From: Treponema sp. UBA4307 | GTDB lineage: Bacteria > Spirochaetota > Spirochaetia > Treponematales > Treponemataceae | Reading direction: 5' to 3' | Length of the DNA stretch: 16,910 nt | Assembly (NCBI GenBank): GCA_002394685.1 | Contig: DGUP01000014.1 | Location: forward strand, 1-16,910 | Shown here: positions 1 through 7,016 of the stretch, one piece after another | Layout: the number at the start of each line of letters is the position of its first letter | How positions within the stretch are numbered: position 1 is the first letter of the stretch | The notes under the pieces: generated by a model | Database searches by the model: none | What the model saw: the letters and a program-made list of their open reading frames with translations, nothing else | What the model was told of the DNA's origin: nothing | Made by a program: the position numbers and the translations under genes

Positions 1-166
1 GATACATTTCAATTCTGTCAATTTTAATTTCAAGGAGAATTTCCAGCAGTTCTTTACAGATATCCGGATTTTCATGCATGACCTTATAGAAAATAAAATT
101 GTTGGCAATGGTTGCCTGCTCCCATTTTTCTTCCGGGGTAAGATTTTTTACATCAGTATTTTTCAT
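1..166 (-). CDS. Rpn-family PD-(D/E)XK nuclease/transposase-like protein, 5' fragment
   Basis: The reading frame enters from the window's left edge; the first 55 codons are visible. The translation opens MKNTDVKNLTPEEKWEQATI, then continues with NNFIFYKVMHENPDICKELL and an ILLEIKIDRIE stretch. This layout (short polar start, an 'ANNFIFYKVM' helix, 'P..CKELLE.LL.IKI') matches the N terminus of Rpn-type recombination-promoting nucleases/putative transposases (PDDEXK_2 type), which are multi-copy in treponemes. The catalytic acidic residues lie beyond the window, so activity cannot be judged. The ATG is supported by a TTAGGAGT ribosome binding site at 172-179. The family assignment is pattern recognition; the frame and binding site are seen directly. 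Confidence 0.72.
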   Translation of the reverse strand, partial: MKNTDVKNLTPEEKWEQATIANNFIFYKVMHENPDICKELLEILLEIKIDRIEMY

Positions 167-184
167 TTGATTACTCCTAATATT

Positions 185-239
185 CCGCAGTGCGGTTGTA
201 GAGGAGGCTTAATGTCAGATTAGCCGACGGCAGAATCTG
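185..239. repeat. Two palindromes in the leader of the Rpn-type gene
   Basis: CCGCAGTGCGG (185-195) is an 11-base palindrome with 5-base arms. A second nested inverted repeat spans 216-239: outer arms CAGATT/AATCTG and inner arms GCCG/CGGC around one base. Both lie between the Rpn-type start codon and the next gene, so they would be in the 5' leader of the minus-strand transcript if it starts upstream. There is no T-run, so they are not simple terminators. They could be protein-binding sites or mobile-element ends; the sequence does not decide. Confidence 0.4.
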
Positions 240-300
240 CATATGACAAAAGTGCACGAAGCATTTTCATCAGCCCCCTACTATATAATCAGCAGTGAAG

Positions 301-318
301 TTACAAAAATGTAAAAAG
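301..318 (+). promoter_or_regulatory. Palindromic element TTACA-N4-TGTAA, copy 1
   Basis: TTACAAAAATGTAAAAAG lies 122 bases before the ATG of the tannase-like lipoprotein gene. Its first 14 bases form a perfect inverted repeat, TTACA/TGTAA with a 4-base spacer, typical of a dimeric repressor or activator operator. A copy matching 17 of 18 bases lies at 2563-2580 before the envelope operon. A shared regulator is an inference. Confidence 0.4.
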
Positions 319-440
319 AATTCCCTTATTTTCTAAAAAAACATAATTTTTTGTTTCATAACACTGATTTTATGGATAAAAAAAAGGGAGTCGTCTATTT
401 TAAAATCACTTATTAAAGTTTGAGGCAGAAAGAGGTTTTA

Positions 441-2225
441 ATGAATAATAAAATTTTAGCAATCATGGCTGGAATTATGACAGGCGCAGCTCTTCTAACA
501 GGATGCAGCACATCCAGAAAGCAGGCAGCCGAAAAATCCACACTGGCCAGAATTGATATGACAAAATGGCTCTACAACTCCGAAGATAACGTTTACTATC
601 AGACAGGAATTTCTTATGTCGCCAATCCTGCAGATTCAGAATATGAAAGCCTGGGACTTTACGTTCCTGGAGCCTATTTTACAGGAAAAGATAATGGAGA
701 CGGCACTTACACTGTTTCTGTAAATAAAAATGGAACCCAAAATGGATTTACAGTTGAAGATGCCCCTTATGTAATTCCTATCGAAACTCCAGGTTACTCT
801 GCAATGTCTGCACCAGACGGATACCCTTCAGCAGTAAAAGAATTTACAGACAGCGGTTTAATATTCATTTACAGTGGTGCACGGGGAAGGGAACACGGAG
901 CCCCTGCTGGAGTTACAGATTTTAAAGCCGCAATCCGCTATGTAAGATATAATAAAAATCAGCTGCCGGGAGATACTGTAAAAATTTTCTCTTTCGGAAT
1001 GAGTGGTGGCGGAGCCCAGAGTGCTATTCTGGGAGCAAGCGGAGACTCTCCACTTTATGATGATTATCTTGCTGAAATCGGCGCTGTTATGACAGAAAGC
1101 GATGCAATCTACGGAAGCATGGACTGGTGCCCAATTACAAATCTCAATGTTGCAAATGAAGCCTACGAATGGGAACTTTCTGCCAGCAGAGATTTTTCCG
1201 ATGAATTCACAAAGGATTTATCAGACCGCCTTGCAGAACAGTTTGCCATTTACATCAATCAGCTGGGACTGAAAGATCAGAACGGCAATACACTTTCTTT
1301 AAGCAATGAGGGGGAAGGAATTTATCAGAGCGGTTCCTACTACGACTACCTTCTTTCTGCAGTCGAAGAATCTTTAAATACATTTTTAGAATCACAGACT
1401 TTCCCTTATGACCCATCAGTTCAGCAGGCAAATACAAATATGCCAATGCTTTCAACTCCAAACTTTGGAGGAAGAGGTCCTGCAGATTTCAGAAAGGCTG
1501 AAAAAAGAACAGATGCCCCTGAAGCTGCTCCAGAAGGAATGCCTGAGCAAGGTGAAAGAAAGGGTCCGGATTTTGAAAACATTGACAATGTTAAACGTAC
1601 AGAAAATACATCAGGAGTAACAATCAGCGGAGTATATGAAACCGTACAGGATTACATCGATGCCCTTAACGCAAACGGAAAATGGGTCATCTACAATCCG
1701 GAAACAAACACTGCAAAAATCACAAGTCTGGCAGACTTTTCAAAAGCAGTAAAAAATGCCACAAAATCAGTTGGTGCATTTGATGATTTAAATGCCAGTC
1801 AAGGCGAAAACACATTATTCGGCTACAATGACGGCAAAGGCGCCCACTGGGACCCAATTATGGGAGAACTTCTTAAAGGCAGCGAATACGAAGAAGCATG
1901 GACTGAAGATCTTGCAAAAACAGACTCTCTTGGAAAAACAGTTGCAGTTCGTGCAAACATGTATAATCCTCTCTATTACATCTCTGATTATTATGAAGGA
2001 AGCGGAAGTTCAACTCTGGCAAAGTACTGGAGAATAAGAAGCGGAATCTTCCAGGGAGACACAGCTGTAAGTACAGAACTTATTCTTGCCACTGCACTTC
2101 AAAATGCAGGTGTGGAAAATGTTGATTTCCAGGCAGTATGGGGCTTAAAACACGTACAGGCAGAAGTAAGCGGAACACCGGCACAAAATTTCATTCAGTG
2201 GGTAATCAGCTGCTCTAAAGATTAA
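441..2225 (+). CDS. Subtype B tannase-like alpha/beta-hydrolase lipoprotein
   Basis: A secreted serine esterase of 594 aa. The start is ATG 441, not the TTG at 420, because AAAGAGG (429-435) sits 5 bases before it and the protein then opens with a compact lipoprotein signal ending L19-T-G-C22. Downstream is the nucleophile elbow GMSGGG with Ser188, then LYDDYLAEIGAVMTESDAIY and the CPITNL / AYEWE signature of Lactobacillus-type (subtype B) tannases, which hydrolyse gallate esters. Asp540 (in QGDTAVSTE) and His571 (in GLKHVQ) fit the other triad positions; their 31-residue spacing matches the family, whose L. plantarum enzyme, as I recall, uses Ser163/Asp419/His451 in about 470 aa. The extra length is mostly a Pro/Glu/Arg-rich insert around residues 335-385. 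True substrate (gallate, feruloyl or other plant ester) is unproven. It appears monocistronic: hairpins follow the stop. Confidence 0.82.
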   Translation: MNNKILAIMAGIMTGAALLTGCSTSRKQAAEKSTLARIDMTKWLYNSEDNVYYQTGISYVANPADSEYESLGLYVPGAYFTGKDNGDGTYTVSVNKNGTQNGFTVEDAPYVIPIETPGYSAMSAPDGYPSAVKEFTDSGLIFIYSGARGREHGAPAGVTDFKAAIRYVRYNKNQLPGDTVKIFSFGMSGGGAQSAILGASGDSPLYDDYLAEIGAVMTESDAIYGSMDWCPITNLNVANEAYEWELSASRDFSDEFTKDLSDRLAEQFAIYINQLGLKDQNGNTLSLSNEGEGIYQSGSYYDYLLSAVEESLNTFLESQTFPYDPSVQQANTNMPMLSTPNFGGRGPADFRKAEKRTDAPEAAPEGMPEQGERKGPDFENIDNVKRTENTSGVTISGVYETVQDYIDALNANGKWVIYNPETNTAKITSLADFSKAVKNATKSVGAFDDLNASQGENTLFGYNDGKGAHWDPIMGELLKGSEYEEAWTEDLAKTDSLGKTVAVRANMYNPLYYISDYYEGSGSSTLAKYWRIRSGIFQGDTAVSTELILATALQNAGVENVDFQAVWGLKHVQAEVSGTPAQNFIQWVISCSKD

Positions 2226-2230
2226 TACCT

Positions 2231-2306
2231 GGGAACCTGAAAAAAAATCAATTTTCAGATTCCCGCTTATAAGACTCAACAGTCCCCGGAAAAACAACCG
2301 GGGGCT
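2231..2306 (+). terminator. Tandem hairpins after the tannase-like gene
   Basis: Hairpin 1 has arms 2231-2243 (GGGAACCTGAAAA) and 2252-2264 (TTTTCAGATTCCC), 12 of 13 paired. Hairpin 2 has arms 2281-2289 (AGTCCCCGG) and 2298-2306 (CCGGGGGCT), GC-rich with one G-T wobble. Only a weak T-rich stretch (TTTCAATTT) follows the second, so this is a likely but not perfect intrinsic terminator pair separating the gene from the envelope operon. Confidence 0.6.
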
Positions 2307-2543
2307 TTCAATTTACATTGCAGGCCTGTTTAACAACAAAGACCTTCATTAAAAAATTCCCTGAACCGAAAACTACTGGACAGTTCAAAAACATCTTTTT
2401 TCCCTACAATATAGAAATATTTTCCTTCAAAATTTATCAACATCCCTCCAAAAAATTTAAAATCTCTTCCAAACTACTATTGGATTGGCCTTTCTTTTCT
2501 TGAATTTTTTTCTTCAAGTGAATAACATAAAATTATATATGAG

Positions 2544-2569
2544 TTTGCAATTCCATTGAGAATTACAAA
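2544..2569. repeat. Inverted repeat, 10-base arms, upstream of the envelope operon
   Basis: Arms TTTGCAATTC (2544-2553) and GAATTACAAA (2560-2569) pair 9 of 10 around a 6-base loop. The right arm overlaps the TTACA-N4-TGTAA element. No T-run follows, so an operator or an mRNA leader hairpin is more likely than a terminator. Confidence 0.45.
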
Positions 2570-2580
2570 TATGTAAAAAG
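2563..2580 (+). promoter_or_regulatory. Palindromic element TTACA-N4-TGTAA, copy 2
   Basis: TTACAAATATGTAAAAAG differs at one base from the copy at 301-318. It lies 72 bases before the ATG of the first envelope-operon gene. The inner 14 bases are a perfect TTACA/TGTAA inverted repeat. It is a candidate operator shared with the tannase-like gene. Confidence 0.4.
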
Positions 2581-2652
2581 TATGAAAACCTGCCAGCACA
2601 GCATAAAAAACTGTCCGACGATTTTCATCCAACTAAAAATAAGGAGATTTCT

Positions 2653-3252
2653 ATGAAGAAATGTACCCTGTTTGCCATAGCTGCACTTATGGTAGCTCTG
2701 GTAGCGGCACCGTTAAGTGCTCAGGAATCATCCTCTGATGAACTGGGCCTTCGTATTGGTGCATTTGGATTTGGTCAGTTACCTGCCAATGAATATTCTG
2801 AATCCATCGATGGATTGTTAGGAGGAGGAGTAACAATCGGCTATCCTTTCCCGGCAAAAATTGGAAATAATCAGTTTGGTATTTCTTTCCACATTCAGGG
2901 CGGCTACCTTTTTGCCCAGGGTGGAAAAGCAGATGATGGATGGGATGCTCTTGTTATGACAAACCTCTGGTTCCGTATTGGTTTACCAGCAGGATTTGCT
3001 CTTGTCCCTGAACTTGGATACGGAGTTGATGTTCGCCACGTTGATGTAAAACCTGCATATGAAACTTTGCCAAGTACAGTTTATGCAGACCAGCTTATTG
3101 AAGCAGCCCTCAGTCTGCGCTGGGGACCTCCAGCCCTTAACGGCCATCTTGAATTCGAACTTACACCACAGTTCCTTTTCAATCCATTTAATGACGGAAT
3201 GACTATACTTGGAGGTCTTCGTCTCGGTTTCGTTTACGCCTTTGACAAATAA
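2653..3252 (+). CDS. Small secreted outer-membrane beta-barrel-like protein
   Basis: A protein of 199 aa with a clear signal peptide: MKK, a hydrophobic core, and a probable signal peptidase I site after LSA (residue 23). The mature part is built of alternating hydrophobic/polar strands rich in Gly and aromatic residues (IGAFGFGQLP, GGGVTIGYPF, FGISFHIQGGYLF, LWFRIGLPAGFALVPELGYGV, HLEFELTPQFLF, LGGLRLGFVYAF), the pattern of a small outer-membrane barrel with about eight strands. AAGGAGA at 2641-2647 fixes the start. It is first in a three-gene operon, 15 bases ahead of a lipoprotein gene. No specific family is recognised; porin, adhesin or structural roles are all possible. The final residue is Lys rather than the usual Phe, seen also in other spirochaete barrels. 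Confidence 0.6.
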   Translation: MKKCTLFAIAALMVALVAAPLSAQESSSDELGLRIGAFGFGQLPANEYSESIDGLLGGGVTIGYPFPAKIGNNQFGISFHIQGGYLFAQGGKADDGWDALVMTNLWFRIGLPAGFALVPELGYGVDVRHVDVKPAYETLPSTVYADQLIEAALSLRWGPPALNGHLEFELTPQFLFNPFNDGMTILGGLRLGFVYAFDK

Positions 3253-3267
3253 AATGGGAGTGAAAAT

Positions 3268-5064
3268 ATGAAATCAAAATTTATGAAGAATATTCTTAAA
3301 GTTTTTGCTGCCGGTGCCCTGTCACTTTTAGCAGCAAGCTGTTCAGATCTGGTAATGGACCTGCGTCTTACAGATCTTACCCGCAATGTAACAAACCCAG
3401 CAGATGCAGGAGTTACATTAGATGATTCTGCAGTTATTAAATATTATGTAATTGATGAAACTTCAAAACTGACAGACGGAAGTGAAGACGAATATGTTTA
3501 CAACACAGCAGTTTGTACAGCAGAAGTTGATGAAGACACAGGCGTTCTCACACTTAAAAAAGAAGGAAAGGGAAGCACCGCTGTCTGGGTTCGCGTTGTA
3601 AATATTACACCTGAGCCAGATGAAATTCTCTACCGCGTACGCTACAACGTAAATGTTGACGGAAGCATTTCTGCTGATCAGACAGGCTTTGTTCAGAGAC
3701 CTTACACAATTGAACCTACAACAAAAGACCAGAACGGAAATGATATTGAAAACGGTCCTCTTACATACGAATCAGTTTCTTCTGCAGACGAAGATATTGT
3801 AACTGCAACAATCAACGAAGACGGTGACCTGGTAATTACTCCACAGAACCCTGGAACAACTGAAGTTACAGTAACCTCAGAAAATGCTACAGGTGATACA
3901 GTCTGTGTTGTTTATGAAGTAACAGTTGAGGAAGACGGAACAACTACAGTAGAAATTAAAAATGTTGCTATTCCTGTAAAGATTACTACTACATATGAAA
4001 TTCAGGGTTATGAAGTAGAAGATACAAACATTGCAGAAGCAGGCACTAGCGATGACTTCACTCTTGTTGTAGTACCAGCTAACGATGGAACAACTTACCT
4101 TACAGTTTACGGAAGTACAGGAACTGTTAATGAAGGTGATAGTGAAGATTACACCAATGACTTTGTTAACAAATACAAGATTACAGTTTCTGGTGGTGTT
4201 GCTACTTATGAACTTATTTCTTCTCAGTTTAATCTCTATCCTAAGAAAAACTTTACAGCTTACCAGAGTGTATCTGCAGAGTCAGAAAGTTCATTCGCTT
4301 CATCAACACTTGCAAACAATGTAATTACAATAAATGCAGCAGTTAATGATGGAGTAGTAACATCAGTAACCAATGCTCTAGTTACCGCAACAGGTAAGAC
4401 CATCTACGATGATGATACAGTATTCACATACAAAGTTTCCGTAGGCGATAAGGGTGGATGGAGTTATTCAATTTTCAAGGTAGAACTTGACTACACTAAG
4501 GCAGAGGGAACAGTTCGCTATCTGGAGTTGAACGAAGAAACCTTCGAAGAAGAGTGGGTAACAAAAACCGACTCTTACATGAAGTCAAATGATGCTACCT
4601 ATACACGTCCAATTGATAGTACAATTGTTGTATTCACATGCCCTGCTTCAACAAACAAATATACATTGGCTCCAAAAAAAGACGGAAGCACTCAAGTACA
4701 AATAGGTGCTTATGATGATGGAGGAATTGAACGCTGTATCAAGAACAATGTAACAATTAGAAATAACCAACACGTTATTGACTATGAACTTGCAGAAGCT
4801 CGTGTTCAGGTACCTTTAACATACCTCGATGGAATCGTAGATGAAGTTGCTCTTGAAAAAACAAACAGTTTCAAAACTAATCCAAATTATGAATATGGCG
4901 CTGTAAGTGGTTATGCAGAAGTTTCTTGTGCAAACACTGACACAGTATCTGCTGTTGGTCAGACAGGAAATGTTACAGTATATGGTACTAACGATAAATC
5001 TGTAACATTTGGAACAGAAATTATAGAAGGCGGAATCTTTACAGTTAACTATCCTCTTAACTAG
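3268..5064 (+). CDS. Large lipoprotein with degenerate Ig-like (BIG2-type) repeats
   Basis: A protein of 598 aa. MKSKFMKNILKVF and a hydrophobic stretch end in L-A-A-S-C25, a spirochaete-type lipobox (Ala at -3 is outside the E. coli consensus but tolerated in spirochaetes). GGGAG at 3256-3260 fixes the start. The rest is acidic, Thr/Val-rich and all beta by eye. It looks like about six modules of a BIG2-like theme, 'S.D..I.(T/A)...DG.L.(I/L)....G.T.V.V........Y.V.V', around residues 55-130, 145-222, 235-308, 325-395, 445-500 and 530-590. The clearest is 'DGDLVITPQNPGTTEVTVTS' in the second. No catalytic motif is seen. Position between two outer-membrane-type genes suggests a surface or periplasmic scaffold, adhesin or barrel partner. 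The repeats are divergent and need profile searching; the lipoprotein call is firmer. Confidence 0.62.
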   Translation: MKSKFMKNILKVFAAGALSLLAASCSDLVMDLRLTDLTRNVTNPADAGVTLDDSAVIKYYVIDETSKLTDGSEDEYVYNTAVCTAEVDEDTGVLTLKKEGKGSTAVWVRVVNITPEPDEILYRVRYNVNVDGSISADQTGFVQRPYTIEPTTKDQNGNDIENGPLTYESVSSADEDIVTATINEDGDLVITPQNPGTTEVTVTSENATGDTVCVVYEVTVEEDGTTTVEIKNVAIPVKITTTYEIQGYEVEDTNIAEAGTSDDFTLVVVPANDGTTYLTVYGSTGTVNEGDSEDYTNDFVNKYKITVSGGVATYELISSQFNLYPKKNFTAYQSVSAESESSFASSTLANNVITINAAVNDGVVTSVTNALVTATGKTIYDDDTVFTYKVSVGDKGGWSYSIFKVELDYTKAEGTVRYLELNEETFEEEWVTKTDSYMKSNDATYTRPIDSTIVVFTCPASTNKYTLAPKKDGSTQVQIGAYDDGGIERCIKNNVTIRNNQHVIDYELAEARVQVPLTYLDGIVDEVALEKTNSFKTNPNYEYGAVSGYAEVSCANTDTVSAVGQTGNVTVYGTNDKSVTFGTEIIEGGIFTVNYPLN

Positions 5065-5088
5065 GATTTGTAGTTTTTACCAGTTCTC

Positions 5089-5111
5089 TTCCCTGCCCAC
5101 AAAGCAGGGAG
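5089..5111 (+). other. Intercistronic hairpin without U-tract
   Basis: Arms TTCCCTGC (5089-5096) and GCAGGGAG (5104-5111) pair through 8 positions (one T-G wobble) around CCACAAA, in the 70-base gap before the OmpA-type gene. It is followed by A-rich sequence, not T-rich, so it is more likely an mRNA-stabilising or processing hairpin, or a partial attenuator, than a full terminator. Confidence 0.45.
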
Positions 5112-5134
5112 AAACTTAAAAAAAGGACATATAA

Positions 5135-6907
5135 ATGAAAAAAATATTGTTAGCATTTTTAGGAGCCGCTCTTATCGGATCAGCAGCTTTTGCTGAACCA
5201 GATTCAGGCAGTTTCCTTGCAAACGGCTCAGCTTTTTCTGTAGGAAACTTCTATGTTGAAGGCAATGCAGGTTTCGTATTCCCATTCGGAATGCTGCAGG
5301 AAAACTATGACACATCAGCAAAACAGCCTGGTGCTGTCTTTGGTGCAGGTCTTGGTTATAACCACGGCGGCTGGCTCTTTGGAATCAATTATTTTGGTGA
5401 CATCTGGGGTAAGCTTGAAGACAATGCAAGTCATTCCTGGGCAAATGCAAGAGGTCACACATTTGCATTTACTCTCCGCAGGGTACTTTCAAACGATAGT
5501 ATTTCTTTCCTCCCATCAGTTCTTGAGATTGTACCGGGAGCTTCAGTAGGCGTAGACTTCTTCTCTTATGACAACGGTCCACGTTTTACAGCAGACGGTG
5601 CTTCCCTCTACACAGATCTGTCTCTTGCTCTGGCCTTCAATATGGGCAGCGACATCTTTGTTCCATACATTCAGGGCAACTACAGTTTTGTCTACAACAA
5701 AAATTACACAGACGGATGGTTCGGCGTACCACATGCAACTGTTGGTCTCCGCACTTACCTGCTTTCACCACTTGCTCCAAAGGCAGCAGCTTTAAGTCTT
5801 TCAGTAAAGAACAATGTTAAGTTCACTCCAGATGATGACGGCAAAGATGATGTTCTCACACTTAAACCGGTTACAAACAATGTTCTCGGCAACAAAACTG
5901 AAAGCTGGACTCTGGAAATTGCAGATCCAAATGGAAAAGTTGTACGCACTCTCAGCGGAAAGGGCAAGCTTCCTAAGAAAGTTCTCTGGGACGGTCTTGA
6001 TGACAATGGTGTTCTGGTAAAGGGCGAAACACCTTATACCTTCACACTTAAGGCAGTTCCACAGGCTGCAGTTCAGGCAAAGCTTGGCGGCGTTTCTGAA
6101 GTTACTGCTGAACCAGTTACAGTAAACGTTGGCCCAATTGCAATGCCAGCTGTAACAATTTCTTCTGAACTTATAGAAGGCTTTACTCCAGACGGAGACA
6201 ACAAGCTGGATACTCTCCCTGTATCAATCAAGCCTCGCGTTAACCTTAAGAGTAAGGCCTGGAAACTGATAATCAACGATAAGAACAAGGAAACAATTAA
6301 AGAGATTTCCGGCCAGGGTCAGGTTCCTGCAGAAATCGTATGGGACGGAAGCACAATCTCAGGTGAAGACATCTTCTCTGGTGAAGATTATTACATCACT
6401 CTCATTGCAGAACCAGTTGATTCAATTGCAAAGAAATATGCACTTAACGAAGTTCCAAGTAATACTCTTGAAATCAAGTCTGGTATCTTGTGGGAAACAA
6501 TCATCCCTGATGAAAAGTGGAAGATTGTCGTTAACACAATCTACTTTGACCCGGATGCAGCTACTTTCAACACACTGACTGAAGAACAGATTCAGAGCAA
6601 CAAGTGGACACTGGACAGCATTGCAGATCAGGTTAAGGAAAAGGAATCATTCGTAGAACTGAACATTGAAATTCAGGGATACGCAAACAATGTTTCTAAC
6701 ACAGAAAAGGAAAATATTGAAGAACTGATTCCTCTTTCACAGGCTCGTGCTGATGCAATCAAGGAAGAACTTGCTAAGCGTGGTCTGAAGATTTCAAATC
6801 TTACATCTATTGGTTACGGTGGAGCAAATCCAATGGCTAAGTGGGAAGACCGCCAGCACTGGTGGAAGAACCGCCGCGTTGAATTTGTTGTTACAAAAAA
6901 GAACTAA
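5135..6907 (+). CDS. OmpA-family protein: barrel + two FlgD-like Ig modules + OmpA C-terminal domain
   Basis: A protein of 590 aa. The signal peptide is cleaved after AFA (residue 20). Residues 21 to about 213 are a Gly/aromatic-rich barrel-like domain. Two tandem Ig-like modules of the FlgD/gliding-motility C-terminal kind follow, each starting with a calcium-loop-like motif (FTPDDDGKDD from F230; FTPDGDNKLD from F350, spacing 120) and each carrying '.W.L.I.D.....(I/V)......G.(L/V)P....WDG'. From Y470 (IYFDPDAATF) runs an OmpA peptidoglycan-binding domain with LSQARADAIKEELAKRG, GYGGANP and NRRVEF near the end. It would link outer membrane and cell wall. Arg538 matches the conserved binding Arg, but the usual Asp of 'G.TD' is Asn518, and 5 extra residues lie between them. 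AAGGA about 7 bases upstream fixes the start. Lys codons shift towards AAG in the 3' half, unlike most neighbours. Confidence 0.82.
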   Translation: MKKILLAFLGAALIGSAAFAEPDSGSFLANGSAFSVGNFYVEGNAGFVFPFGMLQENYDTSAKQPGAVFGAGLGYNHGGWLFGINYFGDIWGKLEDNASHSWANARGHTFAFTLRRVLSNDSISFLPSVLEIVPGASVGVDFFSYDNGPRFTADGASLYTDLSLALAFNMGSDIFVPYIQGNYSFVYNKNYTDGWFGVPHATVGLRTYLLSPLAPKAAALSLSVKNNVKFTPDDDGKDDVLTLKPVTNNVLGNKTESWTLEIADPNGKVVRTLSGKGKLPKKVLWDGLDDNGVLVKGETPYTFTLKAVPQAAVQAKLGGVSEVTAEPVTVNVGPIAMPAVTISSELIEGFTPDGDNKLDTLPVSIKPRVNLKSKAWKLIINDKNKETIKEISGQGQVPAEIVWDGSTISGEDIFSGEDYYITLIAEPVDSIAKKYALNEVPSNTLEIKSGILWETIIPDEKWKIVVNTIYFDPDAATFNTLTEEQIQSNKWTLDSIADQVKEKESFVELNIEIQGYANNVSNTEKENIEELIPLSQARADAIKEELAKRGLKISNLTSIGYGGANPMAKWEDRQHWWKNRRVEFVVTKKN

Positions 6908-6938
6908 CATGATTCAACTCCTTTCAGAGTAAAATCAT

Positions 6939-6979
6939 AATGCCCTTAAGACTCATCTGAATCTTAAGGGCATTTTTTT
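6939..6979 (+). terminator. Intrinsic terminator of the envelope operon
   Basis: Perfect 12-base arms AATGCCCTTAAG (6939-6950) and CTTAAGGGCATT (6963-6974) enclose a 12-base loop, followed by a run of T to 6979. On the minus strand the same stem is followed by only a short, broken T-run, so it may weakly end the convergent aldo/keto reductase transcript too. Confidence 0.93.
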
Positions 6980-7016
6980 AGGCAACCTTGAAAACTTCAG
7001 TTATTCCAGAAGACCT

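Larger units (their letters stand above)
2307..2652. other. Intergenic region before the envelope operon
   Basis: This region is AT-rich and has no convincing coding sequence; a 61-codon frame at 2318-2503 has no ribosome binding site. It holds an inverted repeat with CTTGAA/TTCAAG arms (2499-2504 and 2513-2518), a larger 10-base inverted repeat at 2544-2569, and the TTACA-N4-TGTAA element at 2563-2576. A weak sigma-70-like pair is TTGAAT (2500-2505) and TAACAT (2523-2528) with 17-base spacing, each 4/6 to consensus. The start of transcription cannot be fixed by eye. Confidence 0.4.

Noticed and set aside
208..222. GAGGAGG followed by ATG-TCA-GAT-TAG on the plus strand
   Set aside because: A strong binding site precedes an ATG, but the frame ends after three codons. 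It is probably chance or the remnant of a lost gene start.
284..289. TATAAT on the plus strand as promoter of the tannase-like gene
   Set aside because: Good -10, but no recognisable -35 at 16-18 bases upstream and a 150-base distance to the ATG; too weak to list as a feature.
330..355. A-run/T-run hairpin as a terminator
   Set aside because: The pairing is only A-T and lies inside an upstream leader; base composition explains it.
2318..2503. 61-codon frame after the tannase-like gene
   Set aside because: No ribosome binding site, no recognisable protein pattern, and biased AT-rich composition of an intergenic region.
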